Positions 48,651 through 57,130 of a stretch of 64,000 nucleotides of DNA are shown here, one piece after another; the stretch's first letter is position 1, and each line of letters begins with the position of its first letter. The notes under the pieces are model-generated. The model searched no databases and was not told where the DNA came from. It worked only from the letters and a program-made list of their open reading frames with translations. This DNA comes from Pseudomonadota bacterium (GTDB lineage: Bacteria > Pseudomonadota > Gammaproteobacteria > Burkholderiales > Nitrosomonadaceae). The translations under genes were made by a program, and so were the position numbers. The DNA lies in contig JAFEEI010000016.1 of assembly GCA_018241205.1 (NCBI GenBank), positions 1 to 64,000 of the forward strand, read 5' to 3'.

Positions 48651-49549
48651 TACAATATCGTAAACATATAAAAGTGCTTGCGCCCCACCCCGCTACTACG
48701 CCCAACCTTTTTCTTTGGTTGATCGTAAAGCAACCTTATACCCTCAGGCTTTTCCAGAATGTATAAAAGCGCTCCTACAGTGTTTGGCTTTGTTCCTATC
48801 GGAACAACATAAATATGTTCACACGATTCGCTAGAACCCGCCTCTCTTAATATTGCCAATGCACTTTTGGGGCTACTTGCACTACAGTAACTAATTCGCC
48901 CCTTAAACTTATACTCCTTAAGAGTTGGCATGTTGCTACGTATAGATTTTGATTCCCATCCCGATTGAAAAGCAGGAACACCAAATACGATTTTTGCCTC
49001 ATCCTCGCTAACATCATATGTTTCGATAGCATTTAACAATCGAGTTCCTTCAAATCCTAGAAAGAAAACAAACTTCCGTGGTGAATGCGAATCAACCGGC
49101 AAAGATATAGTAGGTATTCCATTCCCCTCAAACCCAATAATTGAATCAGAAAGCGTGAAAGTTTCCTGCTCAAAAATTGGAGAGTTTCCCGAATAGTTTT
49201 TAGGTTCAACATAAAGTATTAAAACTTCAAGCTTTGGAATACTTGCTATTGCTTTAATGACTAGAGCCAGCTCAGGAACATCTAAGCTTGTCGAGTCCAA
49301 AATCAAAGAAGATATATTTTTCTCTTTCAAATAAATTGGAAAATTATGACACTCAATAGAATCTCCATTAACAACTAAATTCAGCTGTTCTTTGTCATAT
49401 ATTAATTCAATCGAGCTATTGGTATACTTTTCCACATATTGAATAGAGTATTGAGTTCTATCATCTATGGAACTTCCAAATATTCCAAGATCAAAGGATT
49501 TCGGCAATACATATTCGGCATCATGAAATGCAGCTTTAACGTCAATCAT
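48650..49549 (-). CDS. Unrecognised 299-aa protein of the PRTase/ATPase cassette
   Basis: I do not recognise a named family. Features seen: an N-terminal DLGIFGSSIDDRT; an alternating alpha/beta middle with SLILDSTSLDVPELALVI; LYVEPKNYS (residues ~112-120); GFEGTRLLNAIETYD (~165-179); FGVPAFQSGWE; and a C-terminal VVPIGTKPNTVGALLYIL (~248-265). The pattern suggests a Rossmann-like fold that handles a nucleotide or small molecule, which is inference. It overlaps the ATPase gene by four bases and the methyltransferase gene by one, so it is a core part of the operon. Confidence 0.8.
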   Translation of the reverse strand: MIDVKAAFHDAEYVLPKSFDLGIFGSSIDDRTQYSIQYVEKYTNSSIELIYDKEQLNLVVNGDSIECHNFPIYLKEKNISSLILDSTSLDVPELALVIKAIASIPKLEVLILYVEPKNYSGNSPIFEQETFTLSDSIIGFEGNGIPTISLPVDSHSPRKFVFFLGFEGTRLLNAIETYDVSEDEAKIVFGVPAFQSGWESKSIRSNMPTLKEYKFKGRISYCSASSPKSALAILREAGSSESCEHIYVVPIGTKPNTVGALLYILEKPEGIRLLYDQPKKKVGRSSGVGRKHFYMFTIL

Positions 49550-51504
49550 AACAGCCGCCCCTGAGAGGGCAAATCATCTGCAATTTCTACATCAGATATT
49601 CTTAACCTCTTCTTCAAAGGAGCACTAATTCCCATAATTCCATTTGAATATAAGCTCTTAAAATCTGAAACTTCAATTTCAATTTTTCTACCCTTGCGAT
49701 AACTGATAAAGAAAAATGGGGCATATATTGGATTCAACACGTAATCAAACGGTAAAAAATTTGGTGATTTACTCTTAGTATTTTCAGTTGGCAATAATAC
49801 ACTCCACTTTTCAGCCTCTTGAATAAACTTAATATCTTCTGAGTCCAAATTAGAATGATCGCCCCTAATACTAAAATGTGTAACCTCAGGCTCACTTTGA
49901 GAAAATCTATCTTGACAAAGCTGGAATATCTTACCAAGCCCTTTAACAAAATTATTTAATTGGAATCCAAGAGGTGTAAATCGCTGTATTTCAGTAAATA
50001 ATTCTTCACTGGTACTTCTTGCTGCCAGATGCTGAATAGGCCTGCCTATTACAATACTATTTAGTGTTTTATCTAACTCTGAAAAACTAAATGCAGTTTT
50101 GCACAACTCTAGAAAATGTCTGACATTACCGCCTGAAAGCGCAACATAAACATCAAACCCAGAATAAAAAGAACTATTTGCTTTAAATGACTTTGCAATC
50201 CTTAAATAGCAGCCTAAAAAATTATTATGCTCCCATGCAGTTGAATTTGTGAATCGGTTTTCTTTTCCATTAACCAAACTCAATAATTCATTATGTATAT
50301 CCGTCACAGCTAAAGATTGTCTATATAAAATAGAAGAACAAATAATGGAAGCTTTTCTAAAGGATTCATGAACAAAGTCATTTGCCATCAAAACCTTCTC
50401 TGAACGAAAATTAAGGGCGGCTTCTATTTCAGATAAAAGCTTTTTCTTGTAAACAACGGTTTCAAATATTTCATCTGCAAGATCCTGATGACTTCTTCCC
50501 GGAAATATTTTATCCACAATAATTTTTCGATCAGCTTCCGTCAACGAAAAATCAATATGACTTTTAGCACTACCAATCGCAGATAACACAGATGGTGCAG
50601 CTATAGTAAATTTTTTAATTAATATTTCAGCTACAAAATCAGAAAAACCACTTTTTTCAATCTCTTTATCAAGATTAACTACCGAATAATCAGCCTTATT
50701 CTCCAAACTTTCGTCACTTAAAGTTAATGCCTCGGACATGCCATTTACTTTAATAGCAATGTTAAATACCAACGGCGGCTCAGAGTGTTTAATTTTTGTA
50801 TTTATTACTCTTTGCTGATAATTAAGCAGATTTTCATACTCATCTACGTATACATAAAATTTTGACAGCGCAAATACTTTTGACTTTTTGATTGAATCTA
50901 TAACGAATGCCAAAAATGATGGTGGAACTTTCTCTATCACATTCTCTTTATTTATATTTTGGACAAAACTTTCTGTTTTTCTAAGCCTAGAACAGGTTTC
51001 CGAAATCACCTCATGAAAATCTTCGCTTCTATATCCATAATCTTTTATGCCAGAAAAAGCTATTGCCTCAACATCTTTTCCAAAGAACTGCGGATATGAA
51101 CTCTTTGCGACAGCAACTACACTATTAAGCACCTCCACTACCAAACTCAAAATTAAATAATGATCAAAGATAGATATCCACTCAGATTCTTCAACTTGTC
51201 TTTTTTGCATTAGCCTAAGAAATTGAGTATCTGCCTTCCAGTAAATACCTATTTTTTTTATGGCGTCATCAGAAATACTTTCTCTTTGTGTTGAAAATTG
51301 ACTGTAAAACGAAAGATATCTAAGCAACATTGTTTTACCACATCCTCTACCACCCTCCAAACGAGTTGGCATATCCGATGTTAAATCAATGTTTTCTAAA
51401 AATTTAGGTCGCACAAATTCAAGCCAAACGTCCTTTCCGAAATGCTCAGTTCTATTTTTAGTTAAGGAATTTCTCACTTGAATAATTTCATCTTGTGTAG
51501 ACAT
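49546..51504 (-). CDS. ORC/CDC6-like P-loop ATPase of a putative conflict system
   Basis: The 652-residue product has an early Walker A EGGRGCGKTMLLRYL (residues ~50-64) after an N-terminal FVRPKFLENI. Walker B is KFYVYVDEYENLL (~215-227) and RVINTKIKH with LVFNIAIKVNG follows, the layout of ORC-CDC6-type AAA ATPases found in bacterial conflict operons with PRTase-like partners (family recalled from memory). The C-terminal half is helical and of unknown role. No nuclease motif was recognised. It is five bases after the PRTase gene and overlaps the 299-aa gene. Confidence 0.8.
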   Translation of the reverse strand: MSTQDEIIQVRNSLTKNRTEHFGKDVWLEFVRPKFLENIDLTSDMPTRLEGGRGCGKTMLLRYLSFYSQFSTQRESISDDAIKKIGIYWKADTQFLRLMQKRQVEESEWISIFDHYLILSLVVEVLNSVVAVAKSSYPQFFGKDVEAIAFSGIKDYGYRSEDFHEVISETCSRLRKTESFVQNINKENVIEKVPPSFLAFVIDSIKKSKVFALSKFYVYVDEYENLLNYQQRVINTKIKHSEPPLVFNIAIKVNGMSEALTLSDESLENKADYSVVNLDKEIEKSGFSDFVAEILIKKFTIAAPSVLSAIGSAKSHIDFSLTEADRKIIVDKIFPGRSHQDLADEIFETVVYKKKLLSEIEAALNFRSEKVLMANDFVHESFRKASIICSSILYRQSLAVTDIHNELLSLVNGKENRFTNSTAWEHNNFLGCYLRIAKSFKANSSFYSGFDVYVALSGGNVRHFLELCKTAFSFSELDKTLNSIVIGRPIQHLAARSTSEELFTEIQRFTPLGFQLNNFVKGLGKIFQLCQDRFSQSEPEVTHFSIRGDHSNLDSEDIKFIQEAEKWSVLLPTENTKSKSPNFLPFDYVLNPIYAPFFFISYRKGRKIEIEVSDFKSLYSNGIMGISAPLKKRLRISDVEIADDLPSQGRLL

Positions 51505-51509
51505 CTTGT

Positions 51510-52409
51510 TTACCTTCGAACCAATGGCTGAAACACATCATCTTCATACCAATACAAAGGAAGAGTTGCATTTGGAGTTGAATGATAATAAGAAAAACAC
51601 AACGATAACTCTTTGTACCCCAAGGAAACAGATCCTCTTAAGCGCTTGTTTACAAATTTCTTCTCCACATCCAAATACAACTGTTTCAGATCTTTAATTT
51701 CAAGATTTTTTTTAGAATTAAAGAAACTATCCGAATCATTAACAGTTTCTACAGGATGAATTTTTACTTGGGGAAATTCTTTTTTTACATTTGCAATACC
51801 TGTTTCGTGCGCCAAAAGAGGAATGTAGTAAAACTCAGCATCAACCAATGTGCTATCTATATGCTTTTTAAGAAACTCCAAAAACTGTTCCCCAGAAGCT
51901 ATAACATCATCGATAAAAACAAACTGCCTTATGCCATTACGATACATATCTCCAATCAACCACGGCCAAGACATGTAGTCGTCGGAAATATTTAGCTCAC
52001 GCTTATATAGCCTTGCTACTGATGGACCACTTTTGGATGGGGGATCAAGATCACGAATAACAGGTATCAATCGAATTGGATTACCGCTACCACGACGAGA
52101 CAAAATTTCCAAATAATTATCTCCATGTAATACATCCCAAGGGGTAGGATATACTGCATTTGTTAATGCGGAATCAAGTGCGTACAAAAGGAGAGCCTTT
52201 GTTTGGCCTGCAGATCTATAAATTAAATTATCCAACATTAACGCTGAAAGCAGTTGTTCCTCAGAGGTTTTAAAGTTACTTAACCAAACATCCAAATTAT
52301 CATAACTAATCGAATCCCAGATATTTTGTTCAATCAATAGTCGGGAGCTTTGCTTCACCCTCGCCATATAATCCGTCAACTCATGTAAGCAATCCTTATA
52401 AGATTTCAT
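51510..52409 (-). CDS. Phosphoribosyltransferase-like protein (PRTase-CE type)
   Basis: The 299-residue product has the PRPP-loop motif FVFIDDVIASGEQF (residues ~163-176) of type I phosphoribosyltransferases, which keeps the two Asp and the small-residue turn. A helical N-domain of about 110 residues precedes it. The C-terminal block contains GYKELSLCFSYYHSTPNATLP, resembling the PN-x-TLP-x-W ending I recall in PRTase proteins of defence operons. It may transfer or cleave a ribose-phosphate group on a nucleotide or nucleic acid; no substrate is shown. It is the first gene of the four-gene operon. Confidence 0.8.
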   Translation of the reverse strand: MKSYKDCLHELTDYMARVKQSSRLLIEQNIWDSISYDNLDVWLSNFKTSEEQLLSALMLDNLIYRSAGQTKALLLYALDSALTNAVYPTPWDVLHGDNYLEILSRRGSGNPIRLIPVIRDLDPPSKSGPSVARLYKRELNISDDYMSWPWLIGDMYRNGIRQFVFIDDVIASGEQFLEFLKKHIDSTLVDAEFYYIPLLAHETGIANVKKEFPQVKIHPVETVNDSDSFFNSKKNLEIKDLKQLYLDVEKKFVNKRLRGSVSLGYKELSLCFSYYHSTPNATLPLYWYEDDVFQPLVRR

Positions 52410-52575
52410 CTCTTACATCCATTTTGTGGCAATTTACTGCCTATTATCTTTTCCAAAAAATTGGTCCAATAAGCCTCGATGATTTCAGACCAGGAAATAT
52501 ATAGCTTGTAGCTTATACATCGTCAAGATCTATCTCTGTAAATATAGGATAACGCCTCTTTAAGCTGATGCTCAT

Positions 52576-52686
52576 TTAAACCGTACTTATATACGCTACA
52601 TTGCCATCTCGCAAACGCACCGGCAACCGCGCACCCGGTTGCGGGAAATATATCTTTTCACCCTGATATTCGATACCACCGCACAT
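52576..52686 (-). pseudogene. Start fragment of an SRAP/YedK-like gene
   Basis: A 36-codon reverse frame begins MCGGIEYQGEKIYFPQPGAR and soon ends. A Met-Cys-Gly start and a YFP-P-ARLPV block resemble the N-terminus of SOS-response-associated peptidase proteins carried by plasmids and integrative elements, in which Cys2 is the nucleophile. The rest of that protein is missing. The rest of the 52410-52699 gap shows no gene; it must hold the promoter of the PRTase operon. Confidence 0.45.
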
Positions 52687-52699
52687 AATATCCCGGCCA

Positions 52700-53950
52700 T
52701 TAGCTACTGCGTGACCGTGAAATTGTTTTTGTGGCTATTGCAATTAGCCGTTGACTATCTTCATGCTCAAAGGATGGTGCCATACGCTTGATTTCATCGC
52801 TACGCAGTTGATGACGTTTTGCGGTCAATTGCCAATTACCCAGACTTTCCCCGATCTTTTTTAATGCCAGGTCTTTTACTGATTGATTTAATGCAAAGTA
52901 CTCTGCCAGCTTCAGGCAGGTATCTAATGATGGTTTAACGCTTTGGTTAAATGCCAGTTGATGCACTCGTTGGGTAAAAGGCTGGGTTGTCGGGTTTAAA
53001 TCATAGGCAGGTGCCAGCCGCCATCCCTGGGAAACACGCAGAAAACCATGATTGCGTAGATGATCATCGATATTGCCGGTCATGGCGTTAAATGTCATGC
53101 GTCGCCATAATTCCAGGCGGTCTTGTGCAGGCTGCGCAGATTCACGATTAATGGCATCAGCTATTTCCAGATAACTCGCACCTTCCTTGGTATCTTCACT
53201 GCGTCCTAATAGTGTCATGGCCGACATAAAAGGGGTACGCAGTGTTTTCTCACGATCAAATCGCTTAACCAGCAGAACCGGCGAATCACTCTTTGCATTT
53301 AAAACCCTGAATGCTGTTACTTCAATTCCGGCTTGTTGTGCAAGATCCAGCATGACGGCTTCCCATAAACTGACTCTTTCGGTATCGTTCTGTGAAGAAA
53401 ACTTGGCAATCCAGAGTTCACCGGCATCTTCAATCGCCGCTTTGGGTCGCGCTCCGCCAAGCGATGAACCAGGCTGCGCAAGCATGGCAAGATCAGCGGC
53501 GGTCTCAGTACCGCTCTCAAAATGTCTGGCTGCGGTTTCAAGTTGCCGCATATGAATCAACTTGGGGATATTTGTATGTTCTGCAAGAAACACGTCGGGC
53601 GTATTACTGTGACTTAAACGAAGTCCACCCATGCGCATGTAATCACTAACACCCAACATATAGTCACTGTCACTTAAAAAGATACCAGTTGTGCGTGTCT
53701 GAATCAGTCTGCCCCAACGGTCTGGTGAAATATCTTGGAAAGCACCCCATAAGCGGTTGTTCAAATACGGCATATCAACCAGTAAAGGGAGTTCCGGGTC
53801 AATAGCAAAGCGATTGGGGTGTTTGATCCAAGTACGCTCATAGATAAAGCAGTAATTTTCCCTACCACGGCTTTTATGAATTTCCAGGTGACCAATGCGA
53901 TGCAATTGTCCTTGCCAATCCAATGAGACAAGCAGGTGCGTATCACTCAT
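52700..53950 (-). CDS. hipA: HipA-type serine/threonine kinase toxin
   Basis: The 416-residue HipA-family kinase has the N-terminal couple-hipA domain (DISPDRWGRLI), the Gly/Ser loop QPGSSLGGARPKA, the ATP-site Lys in LWIAKFSS, the catalytic MTGNIDDHLRNHGFL and the metal-binding APAYDLNP. Such kinases phosphorylate tRNA synthetases or related targets and slow growth unless held by HipB. Its start overlaps hipB by four bases. All catalytic residues appear intact. Confidence 0.93.
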   Translation of the reverse strand: MSDTHLLVSLDWQGQLHRIGHLEIHKSRGRENYCFIYERTWIKHPNRFAIDPELPLLVDMPYLNNRLWGAFQDISPDRWGRLIQTRTTGIFLSDSDYMLGVSDYMRMGGLRLSHSNTPDVFLAEHTNIPKLIHMRQLETAARHFESGTETAADLAMLAQPGSSLGGARPKAAIEDAGELWIAKFSSQNDTERVSLWEAVMLDLAQQAGIEVTAFRVLNAKSDSPVLLVKRFDREKTLRTPFMSAMTLLGRSEDTKEGASYLEIADAINRESAQPAQDRLELWRRMTFNAMTGNIDDHLRNHGFLRVSQGWRLAPAYDLNPTTQPFTQRVHQLAFNQSVKPSLDTCLKLAEYFALNQSVKDLALKKIGESLGNWQLTAKRHQLRSDEIKRMAPSFEHEDSQRLIAIATKTISRSRSS

Positions 53951-54249
53951 TTAGAAACCCTGACTCGTTTGGGTAGTTTCTCATCCATCAGATCCAAACC
54001 GAGGGAATCATGAGTGCGATCCATCAGCATTTCAAGTTCATCGGCTTTACCAAGGATATATAACGCCATCGCATAATTACCCATACTGGTATTAGGCTCA
54101 CCACGTTCAATTTTTGCAACCGTAACCCGTGTCACACCCATGCGTTCAGCCATCAATTGCACAGTAATTCCCCGGCGCTTTCTTGCGTCACGAATATCAC
54201 TGCCGAGTTTCTTCAGGACTTGTTCAACACGAAATGATCTGACAGGCAT
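53947..54249 (-). CDS. hipB: HipB-type XRE antitoxin
   Basis: The 100-residue product has a helix-turn-helix RGITVQLMAERMGVTRVTVAKIERG (in two parts, residues ~25-49) and a C-terminal DEKLPKRVRVSK tail. It binds and neutralises HipA and represses the operon. The frame is open to 54270, but a palindrome at 54255-54266 lies before the ATG at 54249, so I prefer that start. There is no strong ribosome site at either. Confidence 0.88.
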   Translation of the reverse strand: MPVRSFRVEQVLKKLGSDIRDARKRRGITVQLMAERMGVTRVTVAKIERGEPNTSMGNYAMALYILGKADELEMLMDRTHDSLGLDLMDEKLPKRVRVSK

Positions 54250-54254
54250 AATGA

Positions 54255-54302
54255 ATTCTATAGAATACATGCAATGATATAAAGATCATCATAGTATACT
54301 AT
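54255..54302. promoter_or_regulatory. Two 12-bp palindromes upstream of hipB
   Basis: ATTCTATAGAAT (54255-54266) and ATAGTATACTAT (54291-54302) are perfect palindromes 24 bases apart in the AT-rich hipB promoter. Dimeric HipB binding to two sites is a natural reading, although the sequences differ from the E. coli HipB box. Confidence 0.5.
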
Positions 54303-54384
54303 ATAGAGAAAAATTTCCGAATAACTGTCAGCGTATACGACTTTTGCGTTTGCCCAATCCGCCATCTTCCTTCACAAAGGCTCT

Positions 54385-54410
54385 TGTAGATTCAACCGGT
54401 CATTGCAACA
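54385..54410. repeat. IS30 terminal inverted repeat, transposase 3' side
   Basis: It begins TGTAGATTCAACCGGTCATT and ends GCAACA. It matches the complement of 55589-55614 at the first 11 bases and the last six, with scattered mismatches between. Confidence 0.75.
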
Positions 54411-55553
54411 CCGCTAAAATTTTCTCTGTGGGTGATAAAAAGTTCAATGTTTTTCTGGGACGTTCATTTAGTTCTTTTGCAATCAGATCGAGTTGCCGCT
54501 GAGTATAAACCGATAGATTGGTTTTTTTGGCAGATATTGCCTGAGTAATCTATTAGTATTTTCATTGGTTCCTCTTTGCCAAGGCGATTTAGGATCACAG
54601 AAATAGACTTGGATGTTGGTATCAATAGTAAACATTTTGTGTTGCGCTAATTCCATCCCTCGATCCCAGGTAAACGATTTTTTCAGCTGATGAGGAAGCT
54701 CGATGACTTTCTGAGTAATAGCACCGACCACCGCATGGCTGTCATTTCCGCTTAACTTGACCAGTAACGTAAAGCGGGAACTCCGTTCAACTAAAGTGGC
54801 TAGGTATGATTTTTGTGTCCCACATATTGGGTCACCTTCCCAGTACCCCGGGATCATTCGATCGTTCATCTCTTGCAGCCGATCATGAATAAATACGGCA
54901 TCAATAATACCACTGCGTGCATTACTTTTCGTATTGAAATGCTTAGATTGACGCATCACCCGCTGAGTTCTGAGCTGTCGAGGCAGCTCTTTTTTTAAAG
55001 CGCCGCGAGTTTGTATAAACAGCGTTTTATAGATGGTTTCATGCGAAATATGCATAGCAACTGATTTAGGGTACCTCTGTTTCAGCCAACCCGCAATTTG
55101 TTCCGGCGACCACTTGCCCGCAAGCTTATCTGAAACGATATTTCGTAGACGTACATTGTCAGCAAGCTTACAAGATTTCGGGCGTTTGGCTCTATTCCAG
55201 GCTTGTCTATCGACTGAAACCGCACGGTATTTTGACATGCCGCTATTACGATTGACTTCGCGTGAAATCGTTGAAGCAGTTCTATTGATATCTCTGGCGA
55301 TAGCTCTAAGCAATAAGTTGGCAACGATGCCGCGCGATATTTCTTCACGCTCCTTTAAAGACAAATTCCTGGTAGAACGTTTAGGCGTCGATGGCTTTAT
55401 CGCGCCTGATTTTTGTAAATAACAAAAAACCGAACCAGCATGCTTATTCAGTTGACGACCAATTTCACTTAACGATTTTCCTTGTGACCAAAGATGCCAC
55501 ATCGTTTCCTGTTGAGCATAGGTAAAATTTTGTTTTGATGGTTGATAATTCAT
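54400..55553 (-). CDS. IS30 transposase with A7 slippery site near the C-terminus
   Basis: The N-terminal HTH (GKSLSEIGRQLNKHAGSV) is followed by a DDE integrase core: GYWEGDPI (first Asp), TWDRGMEL (second Asp) and TNENTNRLLRQY (Glu). In the zero frame the protein runs off the family at LPKKP and stops at 54483 (356 aa). At 54522-54528 the message reads CC-A-AAA-AAA, a classical -1 slippery heptamer in frame. Stepping back one base gives KKTNLSVYTQRQLDL and RPRKTLNFLSPTEK, the normal IS30 end, stopping at 54400 (384 aa). It is either recoded or has lost one A. Confidence 0.88.
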
Positions 55554-55588
55554 GGGCTTAATCCAAAAAGTAAACTATACAATTTAGA

Positions 55589-55614
55589 TGTTGCTTTCAC
55601 CCATTGAATCTACA
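55589..55614. repeat. IS30 terminal inverted repeat, transposase 5' side
   Basis: It reads TGTTGC...GAATCTACA on the forward strand and is the partner of 54385-54410. It lies 36 bp upstream of the transposase start. Confidence 0.75.
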
Positions 55615-55906
55615 CTCCGCTTCCTAAAAATGCACTTATTTCACCGGGCATTGACGCGAATAACCCTTCTTCTCGCAATGAACGATAATCAGAGCCCTCT
55701 ACGGTTAGCACATCTTTTAGTATTTAATTAATAAGGCTATGTTCGCGTTAATTATTGGTAGTCATATAACCTAATGAATTTGCGGCAAAATATCAATTTT
55801 TGGTTTTTACTCTAATGATCTGTTTATAAATGATAATTAGTGTTTATTTGCAGCGACCAACAATTAAAACTAACATAGCCATTAATAAAGATTGCCCGAG
55901 TATCCC

Positions 55907-56209
55907 TCAAGCTACCCTAAATTTGATGGGCTCCAGGTTATCAGTGTTAACCGTCTGCCGAACTTTCCATAAATCATAATTGCTTTGCAGTAAAAGCCAA
56001 CTTTCTGGAGATCTTCCAAGAACTTTTGAAAGCCTAATAGCCATTTCGGGCGAAACGTCTGAAACTCCATTTATCAAGCGACTAAAGGTACTAACAGCCA
56101 CACCTAAGCGCTTAGCAATTTGATTGCCAGAAATTTCATCGAACGGATCAATATACGTTCTTTTAATCAGTTCTCCCGGATGGGGTGGGTTATGTTGCTG
56201 AATAGTCAT
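55907..56209 (-). CDS. higA: HigA-family antitoxin
   Basis: The 100-residue XRE protein begins with the HigA signature NPPHPGELIKRTYIDP, has an HTH ISGNQIAKRLGVAVSTFSRL, and continues RLSKVLGRSPESWLLLQSNYDLW, which is diagnostic of HigA. It neutralises HigB and represses the pair. The toxin gene comes first, as is typical of higBA, sharing one base with it. The 55615-55906 stretch downstream shows no gene. Confidence 0.93.
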   Translation of the reverse strand: MTIQQHNPPHPGELIKRTYIDPFDEISGNQIAKRLGVAVSTFSRLINGVSDVSPEMAIRLSKVLGRSPESWLLLQSNYDLWKVRQTVNTDNLEPIKFRVA

Positions 56210-56487
56210 TAGTGATAATCCTCATAGTTCACAACGTATGCATCGCCATCTTCAAATCGGAACACAATACGCCAATTTTTGCTAACATCGATAGCCCAGT
56301 GATCTTTAAGTTTACCTTTCAATTCATGTAGTCGATAACCTGGAATATCCATATCTTCAATAGTCATAGCTGCATGCAAGAACGCTAACCTATCACGAAT
56401 TTTTGTTGCATGAGCAGCTCGAATACCTGCAGTGTCGCTAGTTGTGAAGAATTTCTCAAGTCCTTTATGTTTAAAACTTTTAATCAT
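56209..56487 (-). CDS. higB: HigB-family mRNA interferase toxin
   Basis: The 92-residue RelE/ParE-fold toxin has the HigB pattern KHKGLEKFF near the start, LHELKGKLKDHWAIDVSKNWRI in the middle and VVNYEDYH at the end. It cleaves mRNA on the ribosome when unbound. It is the first gene of a higBA operon transcribed on the reverse strand. Confidence 0.92.
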   Translation of the reverse strand: MIKSFKHKGLEKFFTTSDTAGIRAAHATKIRDRLAFLHAAMTIEDMDIPGYRLHELKGKLKDHWAIDVSKNWRIVFRFEDGDAYVVNYEDYH

Positions 56488-57099
56488 CTTAGTTATACAT
56501 AATATCCAATAATTCCTTATTACGCAATACGGAATGCTGGCTTAACCAAATCACTGTCGATTACTGCTGGAGGTGTTTCACTGATTGCTATTTTCCATGT
56601 TCTGCACTTGTTGATAATGGCTAGGAAAGTCAGAGCTGATCAACAATTTCTACCATTAATCAAGTTTTAAGCGCTTTATATGTTGATTCTAGAGTTTAGA
56701 GTTTCAGCCCAAAAGGAGGCAGATCATCCCAAGAAAATAAGAAAAAAGCTTGACAAAGTAGCATAAAAATTGTTGCCACCTTTCTAAATATTGTTAATCA
56801 GCGTGCAAAATTTACCAGGGAAAGGGTGAAATCAACATTGAAAAGCATCGAGGTTGAAACGCAGTTTGTCAGCAGTCCTCCAGAGTTATTTATTCAGATC
56901 GATGAGGAATTGTTGTTCATCCGGGTTCATTGTTGTTTTTAATTGAAACAGATAAACCGAAAATCCTCTGTTAATCACAAAAAGATGTTGCCCTAAATGT
57001 TGCCCAAACTATGCCAAAACATACCAACTTATGCTTATTTTTGGGCAACATGGAAATTATAACAAATTGATAAATATTACATTATTTATTTAAACTGCG
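56488..57099. other. Right-end gap of the upstream element before the att core
   Basis: About 610 bases with no gene that I can support. The last 115 bases contain three copies of ATGTTGCCC, listed separately. The rest has no recognised repeat or stem with a T-tract. It looks like the non-coding terminal segment of an integrative element. Confidence 0.5.
56985..57051. repeat. Three ATGTTGCCC repeats near the att core, possible integrase arm sites
   Basis: Direct copies lie at 56985-56993 and 56997-57005, and an inverted copy at 57043-57051, ending 48 bp before the 25-bp core. Short repeated 9-mers beside an attachment core are the usual layout of arm-type sites for tyrosine integrases. Confidence 0.55.
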
Positions 57100-57124
57100 G
57101 GTTCGAATCCCGCCTTCTCCGCCA
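57100..57124 (+). repeat. tRNA 3'-end attachment core, left copy
   Basis: The 25 bases from GGTTCGAATCCCGCC to CTCCGCCA are the T-loop and acceptor end of a tRNA with discriminator G and encoded CCA, probably tRNA-Ser. The 5' part of a tRNA is absent. The same 25 bases recur at 63351-63375, so this is a crossover site left by integration rather than a functional tRNA. Confidence 0.85.
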
Positions 57125-57130
57125 GTTTAA

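Larger units (their letters stand above)
54385..55614 (-). mobile_element. IS30-family insertion sequence, 1230 bp
   Basis: The element is bounded by 26-bp imperfect inverted repeats (54385-54410 and 55589-55614) and contains one transposase gene filling it on the reverse strand. Size and gene content suit the IS30 family. A 2-bp CT stands outside both ends and may be the target duplication, too short to be certain. It sits between hipBA and higBA. Confidence 0.85.

Noticed and set aside
57093..57124. A functional tRNA gene
   Set aside because: Only the T-arm and acceptor 3' end are present; no D-arm or anticodon arm can be drawn from the preceding AT-rich sequence.
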